Below are positions 43,538-51,939 of a DNA stretch of 64,000 nt, piece after piece. Origin of the DNA: Pseudomonas akapageensis (GTDB lineage Bacteria; Pseudomonadota; Gammaproteobacteria; Pseudomonadales; Pseudomonadaceae); NCBI RefSeq assembly GCF_011355085.1, contig NZ_VXCP01000028.1, forward strand, positions 114,238-178,237, written 5' to 3'. Position 1 is the stretch's first letter. Each line of letters starts with the position of its first letter. The translations under genes were made by a program, and so were the position numbers. The notes below the pieces were generated by a model. The model was not told the DNA's origin. It made no database searches and saw only the letters and a list, made by a program, of their open reading frames with translations.

Positions 43538-45010
43538 TCAAGGTGCAGGTGCAAACCATGGAGCAACTACATCGTTTTGCACGGTGATGGATTTCAGGTG
43601 CGAGTACTGATTGAGCGTGTCGTGGCAGTGCTCACGACCGATGCCGCTTTCCTTGACCCCGCCAAACGGTGCGCCACTGTTGAGATTGAAGTAGTGGTTG
43701 ATCCAGACGTTACCGGCTTCCAGGGCGTCGGCGGTTTTCATCGCATTGCCCAGGTTGGAGGTATAGATGCCAGAGGCCAAGCCATAGCGCACGTCGTTGG
43801 CCTGCTCAAGCATGGTGTCGTAGTTGTTCCAGCGGATCACGCTCAGCACCGGGCCGAAGATCTCTTCTTGGGCGATGCGCATGTTATTGGTGGCTTCGAA
43901 TACCGTTGGTTCGATGAAATAGCCGTGCTCATGCCCCGGGATGACCGTGCGTTGACCGCCGACCAACAGCTTGGCTTTTTCCGCCTTGCCAATCTCGATG
44001 TAGTTGAGCACGCGTTCGCCCTGCTTCTGGTTGATCAAGCCGCTCAGTTGCGTCGTCTCGGACATCGGATCGCCGACCTTCACCCGGGACACGGCATTGG
44101 CCAGCTTGTCGGTGAAATTGGCGTAGATGTCGTCATGGATGAACAGCCGCGTGCCGGCCAGGCACGACTGACCATTGCAATACATCGCTGCGAACAGCAC
44201 GTTGTCGACCACAGCGTCGATATCGGCAATATCCGGAAAAACGATGTTCGGGCTCTTGCCGCCCAGTTCCAGTGACACCGGCACCAGGCGTTGCGCGCCG
44301 GCACAACCGATGATCTTGCCCACTTCCGGGCTGCCGGTGAACGCCAGCTTGGCAATGCCAGGGTGCGCGGTCAGCGCCGAACCCACTTGCGCGCCGAAAC
44401 CGGGCACCACGTTGATTACCCCTGGGGGGAAGATGCTGCCCGCAAGTTCAGCGAACTCAAGGGTCGACAGGGAGGCATTTTCATCCGGCTTGAGTACCAC
44501 GGTATTACCTGCCGCAACCGCCGGCGCTACCTTCAGTGCGACCATGATCGCCGGGACGTTCCAGGGAATGATCTGGCCCACGACGCCGATCGGTTCGCGC
44601 TTGGCCATCAGGTAGCCGTTGGGTATCGGCCGACCGAAGCCTTCGTGGGTCAGGATCGCCCCGGCGAAGTAGCGGTATTGCGCCACCGCGATGTGGTAGT
44701 CAGTGATCACTTCGCCTATGCGTCGACCGACGTCCGCTGCATCGATGGCTGCGAGGCGCGGAGCAGCCTTTTCCAGCTCGTCCGCCAGGCGGTTGAGCAG
44801 CGCCGAGCGTTGCTCGAAGGTGGTTTTTTTCCATTCCTTTTGCGCGCGGTGCGCGGCGCGAACTGCCAGGTCGACTTCAGCGGCGGTGCAGCTGGCAATA
44901 GTTGCCAGGTGTTCGCCGGTGGACGCGTTTACGGCGGGGAATGTCGCAGCAGTGCTAATGAATTGACCATCAATGTAAGCAGCGTATTCGTTTTTCAGTG
45001 ACAGGTTCAT
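43538..45010 (-). CDS. NAD(P)-dependent aldehyde dehydrogenase
   Basis: 490 residues of the ALDH superfamily. Motifs: PIGVVGQIIPWNVPAIMVALKVAPAVAAGNTVVLKP, FTGSPEVGKIIG, SLELGGKSPNIVF (general-base Glu), CNGQSCLAGTRLFIH (nucleophile Cys), EEIFGPVLSVIRW and PFGGVKESGIGREH. Closest in feel to betaine/aromatic aldehyde dehydrogenases. It is divergent from an AraC gene. Together with the aryl-alcohol dehydrogenase at 51.9 kb it could oxidise a benzylic alcohol to the acid (inference). Confidence 0.88.
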   Translation of the reverse strand: MNLSLKNEYAAYIDGQFISTAATFPAVNASTGEHLATIASCTAAEVDLAVRAAHRAQKEWKKTTFEQRSALLNRLADELEKAAPRLAAIDAADVGRRIGEVITDYHIAVAQYRYFAGAILTHEGFGRPIPNGYLMAKREPIGVVGQIIPWNVPAIMVALKVAPAVAAGNTVVLKPDENASLSTLEFAELAGSIFPPGVINVVPGFGAQVGSALTAHPGIAKLAFTGSPEVGKIIGCAGAQRLVPVSLELGGKSPNIVFPDIADIDAVVDNVLFAAMYCNGQSCLAGTRLFIHDDIYANFTDKLANAVSRVKVGDPMSETTQLSGLINQKQGERVLNYIEIGKAEKAKLLVGGQRTVIPGHEHGYFIEPTVFEATNNMRIAQEEIFGPVLSVIRWNNYDTMLEQANDVRYGLASGIYTSNLGNAMKTADALEAGNVWINHYFNLNSGAPFGGVKESGIGREHCHDTLNQYSHLKSITVQNDVVAPWFAPAP

Positions 45011-45224
45011 TGTTGTTATCCAGTGGCCACAGGGAGGATCGAGACGACATGTTCGACCTTGCCTGTATCTTCGAACGGCCGATGGCGTGGCGATATCAAT
45101 GACTGGTCATGACTATCAACTGCTGGCCCATATTTGCCTGAAATATTGCTTCGACCACCATAATGGCGTATTCAGAAAGCTCGTAGAGCACAAGTGCATC
45201 GCAGAATGCACCGGAGCATCCGTG

Positions 45225-46259
45225 ATGAGTTTTCCGATGTCTTTGGATAACAGCGTACAACCACCAGCAGAGGGTGCGTTCGTACTGACCGGTGCAGGCG
45301 ATATGCCTTTGCAGTCGCTATTGTTTGCGACCACCGATCTGGGTCAGGCAAGCGAGCAGGTCAGCCGCATCTACACCAGCTATCGCTATCACACCCGGGG
45401 CCCGTGTCACGTGCCGGCAAGCATGTACAACCTGCCGGGAGACTCGATCGGCCTGTCGAAGTTCGCCTATGGCACCGATATCACCATTGAGCCGGAGCCA
45501 TTTGAAGACTTCGTGCTGGTGCTGACCACCCTCAGCGGTCATTCGACGATTTGCACGCCTGCGGTCCAGAGCAGTGGCGGGGTCGGCAATACCGTGTTGG
45601 TGGCGCCGGGAGAGCGTTCCAGCTACCGCTACGACGCAGACAACAGTCAACTGGTGACGCGAATTGATGCCAAACGGATCGTTGAACTGGCTGGATCCAT
45701 GTTCAACCTCAAAGCCTGGGAATTTCCGCTGGTGTCGCAAGCGATCACGGATCCCCGGCAGCGCGCACAATGGCATGCCTCGTTGAATCAGCTGCGGCAG
45801 ATTCTCGACCCGGCAATCAGTGAGCAAAGTCGAATGTTGCTGCTGCCCAGGGCGGAAGAGTTGTTGATTCTGTCGTTGCTCTGCGCTCAATCCGACCGCC
45901 TGCATTCCCATTCGGCCATGAGTACCTCCGTCTGCCCGGCCTACCTCAAGCGCGCCATCGCCTATATCGAAGACCATGCCGACCAGCCCATGACGCTGCT
46001 GGATGTTGCCCAGGCAGCACACTGCGGTATCCGCTCCCTGCACCGCGCCTTCCACGAATGGCGCGGCATCAGCCCGATGCGCTACCTGAAGGAGGTGCGC
46101 CTGCGCAATGTGCGCCAGGCGCTTCTCAACCCGGGCGAAGGTGATTGCGTTACCGACCTGGCCGTTCGCTGGGGCTTTTTGCACCTGGGGCAGTTTTCAG
46201 CCGATTACCGGCTGGCCTTCGGTGAAAAGCCCTCGGATACCATCCGTCGTGCCCGTTGA
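45225..46259 (+). CDS. AraC/XylS regulator, divergent from the aldehyde dehydrogenase
   Basis: 344 residues from ATG 45225 (CGGAG 9 bases upstream); a 46-residue upstream extension is rejected. N-terminal AraC-binding-2-like domain (EPEPFEDFVLVLTTLSGHSTI) and C-terminal double HTH at about 240-340 (MTLLDVAQAAHCGIRSLHRAFHEWRGISPMRYLKEVRL). It resembles the NphR/FeaR/AntR-like group. Probably controls the ALDH and possibly the downstream dioxygenase genes. Confidence 0.85.
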   Translation: MSFPMSLDNSVQPPAEGAFVLTGAGDMPLQSLLFATTDLGQASEQVSRIYTSYRYHTRGPCHVPASMYNLPGDSIGLSKFAYGTDITIEPEPFEDFVLVLTTLSGHSTICTPAVQSSGGVGNTVLVAPGERSSYRYDADNSQLVTRIDAKRIVELAGSMFNLKAWEFPLVSQAITDPRQRAQWHASLNQLRQILDPAISEQSRMLLLPRAEELLILSLLCAQSDRLHSHSAMSTSVCPAYLKRAIAYIEDHADQPMTLLDVAQAAHCGIRSLHRAFHEWRGISPMRYLKEVRLRNVRQALLNPGEGDCVTDLAVRWGFLHLGQFSADYRLAFGEKPSDTIRRAR

Positions 46260-46260
46260 T

Positions 46261-46291
46261 CGGTGGCAAGGGAGCTTGCTCCCTCGCCACC
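46261..46291. terminator. Strong hairpin between convergent AraC genes
   Basis: CGGTGGCAAGGGAGC-T-TGCTCCC...GCCACCG forms a 14-15 base stem with one mismatch. This is a common Pseudomonas REP-like hairpin and likely acts as a bidirectional terminator in the 45-base convergent gap. Confidence 0.7.
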
Positions 46292-46304
46292 GGGTTTGCG
46301 AAGC

Positions 46305-47315
46305 TCAGCGGCGGCGCTCCAGGGTGTCGGAAGGCGTCTCGGCAAACGCCTTGCGGTAGTCCGATGAGAACCGTCCCATGTGATTGAACCCGCAGCCCAT
46401 CGCCACTGCCGAGATGTTCTGTTTGATCGGCCCATCCAGTAATGCCTGGCGCACTGCGTGTAAACGGTAGCGCTTGAGATAGTTCGTGGGCGAGAGACTG
46501 CAATGACGACGGAAGGCGTCATACAGCGTGGCATGGGAAACACCGGACGCCCGCTCCAGGTCGGCCAGTTGCAAGTCCTCGCTGGCGTTCTCGCGAATGA
46601 ACTGGCAGGCCCGACGCAAGTACTGTGGATAGGCCGCTTCGCTGGAGTCGGCAAGCTCGGCGGAGTAAGTGTTCGGCTGCGACAGAATCAGCCCCTTGAT
46701 CAACGCCCGCTCCATGTCGCGGGTCATCGATACATCGCCGAACAGGCTCTGCTCCTGACTGGTTTCCTGCATCAGAAACCTTACCATCCGCCACCAGCCG
46801 GCGACCGCGCCCTCACTGGCCACCATTCGTGGCTCGAAGACCAGCGGCCGTTGTGCTGGATGCAGCAGTAACTCCTCAAGCACCTTGTGCATGGCGCTGT
46901 GGCAGATCGCGACCTGCAATTTGCAGCAGTTGCCGGCGATGGTCAGTTCCTGGCGCACCTGAGGCGAGATGATCACGCCGTAATTGACATCCGAACGTGC
47001 GAGCCCGGCCGGCAACCGAAGCTCCTGCTGACCTTCCAGGGGCAAGCTGATGCTGTAGCAATTGAGTTGTGCTTCGTCGATTCCGATTCGCACATCAGTG
47101 CCGTATTGAACCCGTCCCAATACCGTCGACATCGACTTGAGCACCGTCGCGGTGTGCTGGAATTGCAGACGCTGTGGTGCGCCAACCTGCAATTGATGGG
47201 GGCCGCAGATCGATTCCATCCAGGACTGCGCCTCGCACGGATCGTGATGGACGACCCGCAGTGTGTTGACCCGCGCTTGATGCACTGGTGTAGCCCCGTG
47301 ACGTAGCTGGTTCAT
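46305..47315 (-). CDS. antR: AraC/XylS regulator divergent from antABC (AntR-like)
   Basis: 336 residues from ATG 47313-47315 with AAGGTG upstream. N-terminal effector domain (MESICGPHQLQ, SMSTVLGRVQYGTDVRIG) and C-terminal HTH pair (LADLERASGVSHATLYDAFRRHCSLSPTNYLKRYRL; AVAMGCGFNHMGRFSSDYRKAF). Divergent position next to antA and XylS-type GGNTA half sites in the gap support an AntR/BenR-like activator responding to anthranilate or a related benzoate. Confidence 0.78.
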   Translation of the reverse strand: MNQLRHGATPVHQARVNTLRVVHHDPCEAQSWMESICGPHQLQVGAPQRLQFQHTATVLKSMSTVLGRVQYGTDVRIGIDEAQLNCYSISLPLEGQQELRLPAGLARSDVNYGVIISPQVRQELTIAGNCCKLQVAICHSAMHKVLEELLLHPAQRPLVFEPRMVASEGAVAGWWRMVRFLMQETSQEQSLFGDVSMTRDMERALIKGLILSQPNTYSAELADSSEAAYPQYLRRACQFIRENASEDLQLADLERASGVSHATLYDAFRRHCSLSPTNYLKRYRLHAVRQALLDGPIKQNISAVAMGCGFNHMGRFSSDYRKAFAETPSDTLERRR

Positions 47316-47376
47316 CGCATCACCTTTGGATTGTTCCCAGTGACGTCCACGCTAATGCCGCGCGGGAGCAGGGCGC

Positions 47377-47387
47377 TATCCGCAGAA
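47377..47387 (-). promoter_or_regulatory. Single inverted half site TTCTGCGGATA
   Basis: Minus-strand copy of the TGCGGATA core found in the four plus-strand repeats, 62 bases upstream of the AraC start, so possibly autoregulatory. Confidence 0.35.
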
Positions 47388-47430
47388 CGTCAGCACTATC
47401 AACCCCGGGACTAAATCGTGTCGGTCATTC

Positions 47431-47463
47431 GAATGCGGATAGAACGACCCGTGAAAGCGGATA
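47431..47463 (+). promoter_or_regulatory. AraC-type direct repeat pair 1 (GAAWNCGGATA, 22-base period)
   Basis: GAATGCGGATA (47431-47441) and GAAAGCGGATA (47453-47463) are spaced by exactly 22 bases. GGATA fits the GGNTA half of XylS/BenR/AntR sites. Confidence 0.6.
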
Positions 47464-47654
47464 GAGGCCAGCGGCGCGAGGCTGCTCAATAGCCTTCAGG
47501 AAACGAATGGCGGGCCTGCTTCCACAGGGACGCGTTCCCTCTGAGCTGCCGCAGGCTGCGATCTTCTGATCCTGTTCAGCCCCGTCATCCATTTTCTCAA
47601 GTGAACGGCAATAGCCAAATTGCCGGCCTTTCAACGTTCTGACCGGGGTACTCC

Positions 47655-47807
47655 ATGAGCCAGCCAACAGTCGACACCTCACCGACCAATTGCGCTCCGA
47701 GCAATACGGCGCGCCGACCCTCTTCGGCCAATCCATTGAAAATAACGCTTCTGCTGACGGCGATGTTTATGGCGCTCCACAGCCGCGACCGATCCGGACA
47801 TCGCTGA
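47655..47807 (+). CDS. Possible 50-residue small protein or transporter N-terminal relic
   Basis: From ATG 47655 the frame reads MSQPTVDTSPTNCAPSNTAR, then NPLKITLLLTAMFMALH and a short basic tail. One hydrophobic stretch looks like the first helix of an MFS carrier. Shine-Dalgarno is weak (GGGGT). It overlaps the promoter region of antA and may be a decayed gene. Confidence 0.25.
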   Translation: MSQPTVDTSPTNCAPSNTARRPSSANPLKITLLLTAMFMALHSRDRSGHR

Positions 47808-47821
47808 ATCTTCCAATCGAC

Positions 47822-47854
47822 GAAAACGGATAGAGAGCGGGCCGAATCCGGATA
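47822..47854 (+). promoter_or_regulatory. AraC-type direct repeat pair 2 upstream of antA
   Basis: GAAAACGGATA (47822-47832) and GAATCCGGATA (47844-47854), again 22 bases apart, ending 62 bases before the antA ATG. This is the spacing expected for an activator dimer next to the -35 region. Confidence 0.65.
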
Positions 47855-47916
47855 TAGGACAGCGCCACGCAGGCATCCAATGGACACATGCCTGAACCAT
47901 AAAAAGAGGTGATCTG

Positions 47917-49302
47917 ATGAGTGACTATCGAATCAATGAGCAGTGGCAGGACTATATCCGCGGCTGTCTCGATTTCCAGCCGCAGGCGGGAATCTATCGC
48001 GTGGCCCGAGACATGTTCACCGAGCCGCAGCTATTCGATCTGGAGATGGAACTGATCTTCGAAAAGGTCTGGGTCTACGCCTGTCACGAAAGTGAAATCC
48101 CATTGGCCAACGACTTCGTGACCATCAAGGTCGGCCGCCAGCCGCTCATCATCACCCGTGATGCAGGCGGCCAGCTAAACGGGCTGATCAATGCCTGCCA
48201 GCACCGTGGTGCCACGCTGACACGTGTCGGCAAGGGCAACCAGTCCACCTTCACCTGTCCGTTCCACGCCTGGTGCTACAAAAACGACGGCCGACTGGTC
48301 AAGGTCAAAGCCGAGGGCGAATACCCGGAAAGTTTCGACAAGGCCACCCGTGGCCTGAAAAAAGCCCGGATTGCCAGCTACAAGGGTTTCGTCTTTGTCA
48401 GCCTGGATGTGATGGGCACGGATTCGCTCGAGGATTATCTGGGCGATGCGAAAATTTTTTTCGACATGATGGTCGCCCAATCCCCAACCGGTGAGCTGGA
48501 GATTCTCCCCGGCAAATCGACTTACAGCTACGAAGGCAACTGGAAGTTGCAACACGAAAACGGCCTGGATGGTTATCACGTCAGTACCGTGCATTACAAC
48601 TACGTATCCACCGTGCAACATCGCCAACAGGTCAATGCCCAGAACGGCGAAGCTTCCACGACCCTGGACTACAGCAAACTGGGTGCCGGCGATGCCGAGA
48701 CCGACGATGGCTGGTTCTCTTTCAACAACGGTCACAGCCTGCTGTTCAGCGAAATGCCCAACCCGAATGTGCGTCCGGGTTATGCCAGCGTGATGCCTCG
48801 ACTGGTAGAAGTGCACGGCCAGGAAAGGGCCGAGTGGATGATGCATCGTCTGCGCAATCTCAACATTTACCCCAGCCTGTTTTTCATGGACCAGATCAGT
48901 TCGCAGCTGCGCACCGTGCGGCCGGTCGCCTGGAACAAGACCGAAATCGTCAGCCAGTGCATTGGTGTGAAAGGTGAGTCCGATGCCGACCGGGAAAATC
49001 GCATTCGCCAGTTCGAAGACTTCTTCAACGTTTCGGGCCTGGGTACGCCGGACGATCTGGTGGAGTTTCGTGAGGCTCAACGCGGCTTCCAGGCCCGCCT
49101 GGAGCGCTGGAACGAAATCACTCGCGGCAATCATCAATGGGTCCAGGGGCCGACCGCCAACAGCGAGGCGCTGGGTATTTCGCCGGTATTGACTGGCACC
49201 GAATTCACCCACGAAGGCTTGTATGTCAACCAGCACGGCACCTGGCAGCGCCTCCTGCTTGAAGGCCTGCAACGCCAAGCCCTGCAGTTGAAGGAGGTAT
49301 GA
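47917..49302 (+). CDS. antA: Anthranilate 1,2-dioxygenase large (alpha) subunit
   Basis: 461 residues from an ATG preceded by AGAGGTG. Rieske 2Fe-2S ligands Cys94-x-His96 (ACQHRG) and Cys114-x2-His117 (CPFHAW) are present, and the mononuclear Fe site is in LQHENGLDGYHVSTVHYNYV. The N-terminus (EQWQDYIxGCLDF, ARDMFTEPQLFDLEMELIFEK) matches AntA of Pseudomonas/Acinetobacter closely; 2-halobenzoate dioxygenase CbdA is the nearest alternative. It hydroxylates anthranilate with loss of CO2 and NH3 to give catechol. First gene of antABC; no catechol ring-cleavage gene is in the window. Confidence 0.9.
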   Translation: MSDYRINEQWQDYIRGCLDFQPQAGIYRVARDMFTEPQLFDLEMELIFEKVWVYACHESEIPLANDFVTIKVGRQPLIITRDAGGQLNGLINACQHRGATLTRVGKGNQSTFTCPFHAWCYKNDGRLVKVKAEGEYPESFDKATRGLKKARIASYKGFVFVSLDVMGTDSLEDYLGDAKIFFDMMVAQSPTGELEILPGKSTYSYEGNWKLQHENGLDGYHVSTVHYNYVSTVQHRQQVNAQNGEASTTLDYSKLGAGDAETDDGWFSFNNGHSLLFSEMPNPNVRPGYASVMPRLVEVHGQERAEWMMHRLRNLNIYPSLFFMDQISSQLRTVRPVAWNKTEIVSQCIGVKGESDADRENRIRQFEDFFNVSGLGTPDDLVEFREAQRGFQARLERWNEITRGNHQWVQGPTANSEALGISPVLTGTEFTHEGLYVNQHGTWQRLLLEGLQRQALQLKEV

Positions 49303-49303
49303 G

Positions 49304-49795
49304 ATGAGCCAGGCCCTGCAGTATTCCGTGGAGCAGTTCCTCTATCGCAAAGCCGAGCTATGCGATGGCCAGGATTGGGACGCTTACCTCGAGCTGTTCG
49401 ACCCGCAGAGCGAATTTCACTTGCCCCAGTGGGAATCCGAGCATGCCTACACCACTGACCCCAAACGCGGCATGTCGCTGATCTATTACGCCAATCGCAG
49501 TGGCCTGGAAGATCGGGTGTTTCGGCTGCGCACCGGCAAGTCCGCCGCCTCGACGCCGTTGCCGCGCACCTTGCACCAGATCAGCAACGTGCGCATTCAC
49601 GAGCGGGCCGACGGCCAGCTGGAGGTACGCGCTGGCTGGGTCACGCTGTTCACCCGCCAAGCCGTGTCGAACCAGTTTTTCGGTCATGTCACTTATCACC
49701 TCAAAGCGGTGGGCGACAGCTGGAAGATCACCCGCAAACACATCGTCTTGCTGAACGACACAATCGATTCGGTTCTGGACTTTTACCACCTGTGA
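49304..49795 (+). CDS. antB: Anthranilate 1,2-dioxygenase small (beta) subunit
   Basis: 163 residues, typical for ring-hydroxylating dioxygenase beta subunits: VEQFLYRKAELCDGQDWDAYLELFDPQSEFHLPQWESE, SLIYYANRSGLEDRVFRLRTGKSAA and a C-terminal LLNDTIDSVLDFYHL. It forms the hexamer core with AntA. It starts one base after the antA stop, so the two are coupled. Confidence 0.92.
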   Translation: MSQALQYSVEQFLYRKAELCDGQDWDAYLELFDPQSEFHLPQWESEHAYTTDPKRGMSLIYYANRSGLEDRVFRLRTGKSAASTPLPRTLHQISNVRIHERADGQLEVRAGWVTLFTRQAVSNQFFGHVTYHLKAVGDSWKITRKHIVLLNDTIDSVLDFYHL

Positions 49796-49812
49796 ACCGC
49801 GGAGCCGTTGTC

Positions 49813-50841
49813 ATGAACCATAAAGTCGCCTTCAGTTTTGCCGATGGCAAAACCTTGTTTTTCGAAGCGGGTGCGAACGAGCTGTTGCTTGATGCTGCGT
49901 TACGCAATGGCGTGAATATCCCGCTCGATTGTCGGGAAGGGGTGTGCGGAACCTGCCAGGGACGCTGCGAGTCGGGCCAATACACCTTGGACTATGTCGA
50001 CGAAGAAGCCCTGAGTGCGCAAGACCTGGCGCAACGCAAGATTCTCGCTTGCCAGACCCGCTTGCAGTCGGACGCGACCTTCTTGTTCGATTTCGACTCC
50101 AGCCTGTGCAATGCCGCTGGCACACAAACCGTGCAGGGCGTTGTAACGAACATCGAATTGGTCTCGCGTAGCACTGCCATCCTGCACCTGGACGCCAGCG
50201 CCAACGCGCAGCAGCTCGATTTTCTGCCCGGCCAGTACGCTCGCCTCAAAGTCCCCGAGACCTCGCAATGGCGCTCTTACTCATTCGCCAATCGGCCCAA
50301 CTCCCGCAATCAATTGCAGTTTTTGATTCGTTTGCTGCCTGACGGGGTCATGAGCAATTTCCTGCGTGAGCAGTGCCAGCCTGGCATGACGATAGAGCTC
50401 GAAGCGCCATTAGGCAGCTTCTACTTGCGGCACGTGGACAAGCCACTGGTGCTGGTGGCTGGCGGCACGGGGCTGTCGGCGTTTCTGGGGATGCTCGACG
50501 AACTGGCCGTCGAAGGAGGTCGCGGCCACCCCGTGCATCTGTTCTACGGCGTCACCCAGGACGCGGACCTTTGCGAGATCCAGCGCCTGGACAGCTACCA
50601 GGCACGCATTCCGGGTTTTGAATACCAGGCCATTGTTTCGCAACCTTCGGAACAATGGCAGGGCAAAGTCGGATTTATTCCTGAACACTTCGATGTAGAG
50701 CGACTTCAAAGGCGATCTTTCGATATTTACATGTGCGGACCGCCGCCGATGGTTGAGGCAATTAAAGGGTGGCTTGATAAGCAACAATTACAAAAATTCA
50801 CTATGTACCACGAAAAGTTCATAGACAGTAACTCCAGATAA
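49813..50841 (+). CDS. antC: Anthranilate dioxygenase reductase component
   Basis: About 342 residues from ATG 49813 with CGGAG 8 bases upstream; a GTG at 49792 overlapping the antB stop is possible but lacks an RBS. N-terminal plant-type 2Fe-2S ferredoxin (CREGVCGTCQGRC, then KILACQTR), FAD-binding RSYSFANRPNS and NAD-binding LVAGGTGLSAFLGML and YMCGPPPMVEA. It transfers electrons from NADH to the AntAB oxygenase (class IB system). Confidence 0.93.
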   Translation: MNHKVAFSFADGKTLFFEAGANELLLDAALRNGVNIPLDCREGVCGTCQGRCESGQYTLDYVDEEALSAQDLAQRKILACQTRLQSDATFLFDFDSSLCNAAGTQTVQGVVTNIELVSRSTAILHLDASANAQQLDFLPGQYARLKVPETSQWRSYSFANRPNSRNQLQFLIRLLPDGVMSNFLREQCQPGMTIELEAPLGSFYLRHVDKPLVLVAGGTGLSAFLGMLDELAVEGGRGHPVHLFYGVTQDADLCEIQRLDSYQARIPGFEYQAIVSQPSEQWQGKVGFIPEHFDVERLQRRSFDIYMCGPPPMVEAIKGWLDKQQLQKFTMYHEKFIDSNSR

Positions 50842-50954
50842 AAAACCTTGTGCAGCTCTGCCTTGGTGTTAACAAAACAACAATAAAAAGTTGTACCGCC
50901 GGCTTTCGGCGAATACCCGAGTTCTGCGTTTAGCGGAGGTCGAAGGAGATTCTT

Positions 50955-51890
50955 ATGAAAATGTCTGCAATTTTTTTGTCATTGTGTCTGGCGTGTGGTG
51001 CGCACTTTGCCCAGGCGTATGACTTGCCCTCGGTCAACCTCGGGTTGACCTCCTTCCTCGATGGTGGACTTCCGGCAGGTACCGGTTGGTACTTCCAGGA
51101 GTACGCGATTGACTACAACGCCCATCGACTCAACGACAATCGTGGCAACAACGTACCGCTGCCCAAGCGCGATGTGCATTTTCAGGCCTTGGCCAGTCAA
51201 CTGAGTTATATGTCGGATGTCCATTGGGGCAGCGCCGCTCTGGGCTGGAACATGGTATTGCCGATCGTGACGAAAATGGACGTCGACGATGGCTTGAACC
51301 ACAACGCATTGAAGGCCCAGAGCGGGATGGGCGATCTGATGTTCGGGCCGTTCTTTCAGTTCGATCCGATCATGGGTGAGAACGGTCCCAAGTTTCTTCA
51401 TCGCATTGAATTGGATGTGATTGCCCCCACGGGCGATTACGATGCACACCACGACATCAATCCCAGTAACCACGCCTGGGCCTTCAACCCGTATTGGGCC
51501 GGGACCTACTTCTTCACACCGAAATGGACGGCGTCGGCTCGCCTGCACTATCTCTACAACTTCAAGAATAAAGACCCGGGCTACGGTTATGGCGATGTAT
51601 CGGATGTGCAGGCCGGGCAAGCCATTCACGCCAACTTTGCGACCGAGTATGCCGTCACCGACAAGTTGCGCCTGGGTATGAACGGTTATTGGCTAAACCA
51701 AATAACCGACACCAAAGTGGATGGCCATGAGGTGTCCGGTCGTCGGGAAAAAGTCTGGGCCGTCGGGCCAGGAGCAATGTATAGCTTCTCCCAGGACGAC
51801 CATATTTTTGCCAACGCTTATTTTGAACAGGATGTGAAGAATCGGCCGGAAGGCACGCGGTTGGTATTTCGCTATACCCACCACTTTTGA
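50955..51890 (+). CDS. Outer-membrane channel, SphA/phenol meta-pathway protein family
   Basis: 311 residues with signal peptide (cleavage near AQA-YD) and no transmembrane helices; repeated amphipathic strands with aromatic residues and a C-terminal RLVFRYTHHF, where a terminal Phe is typical of outer-membrane beta-barrels. YDLPSVNLGLTSFLDGGLPAGTGWYFQEY and HRIELDVIAPTGDYD match the family found in phenol/aromatic operons. It probably lets an aromatic substrate through the outer membrane. It lies between antC and the alcohol dehydrogenase gene. Confidence 0.8.
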   Translation: MKMSAIFLSLCLACGAHFAQAYDLPSVNLGLTSFLDGGLPAGTGWYFQEYAIDYNAHRLNDNRGNNVPLPKRDVHFQALASQLSYMSDVHWGSAALGWNMVLPIVTKMDVDDGLNHNALKAQSGMGDLMFGPFFQFDPIMGENGPKFLHRIELDVIAPTGDYDAHHDINPSNHAWAFNPYWAGTYFFTPKWTASARLHYLYNFKNKDPGYGYGDVSDVQAGQAIHANFATEYAVTDKLRLGMNGYWLNQITDTKVDGHEVSGRREKVWAVGPGAMYSFSQDDHIFANAYFEQDVKNRPEGTRLVFRYTHHF

Positions 51891-51939
51891 TTGAGCCGTT
51901 CTCTTTAATGCAGTAACCGACAACCCGCTGGAGATAACA

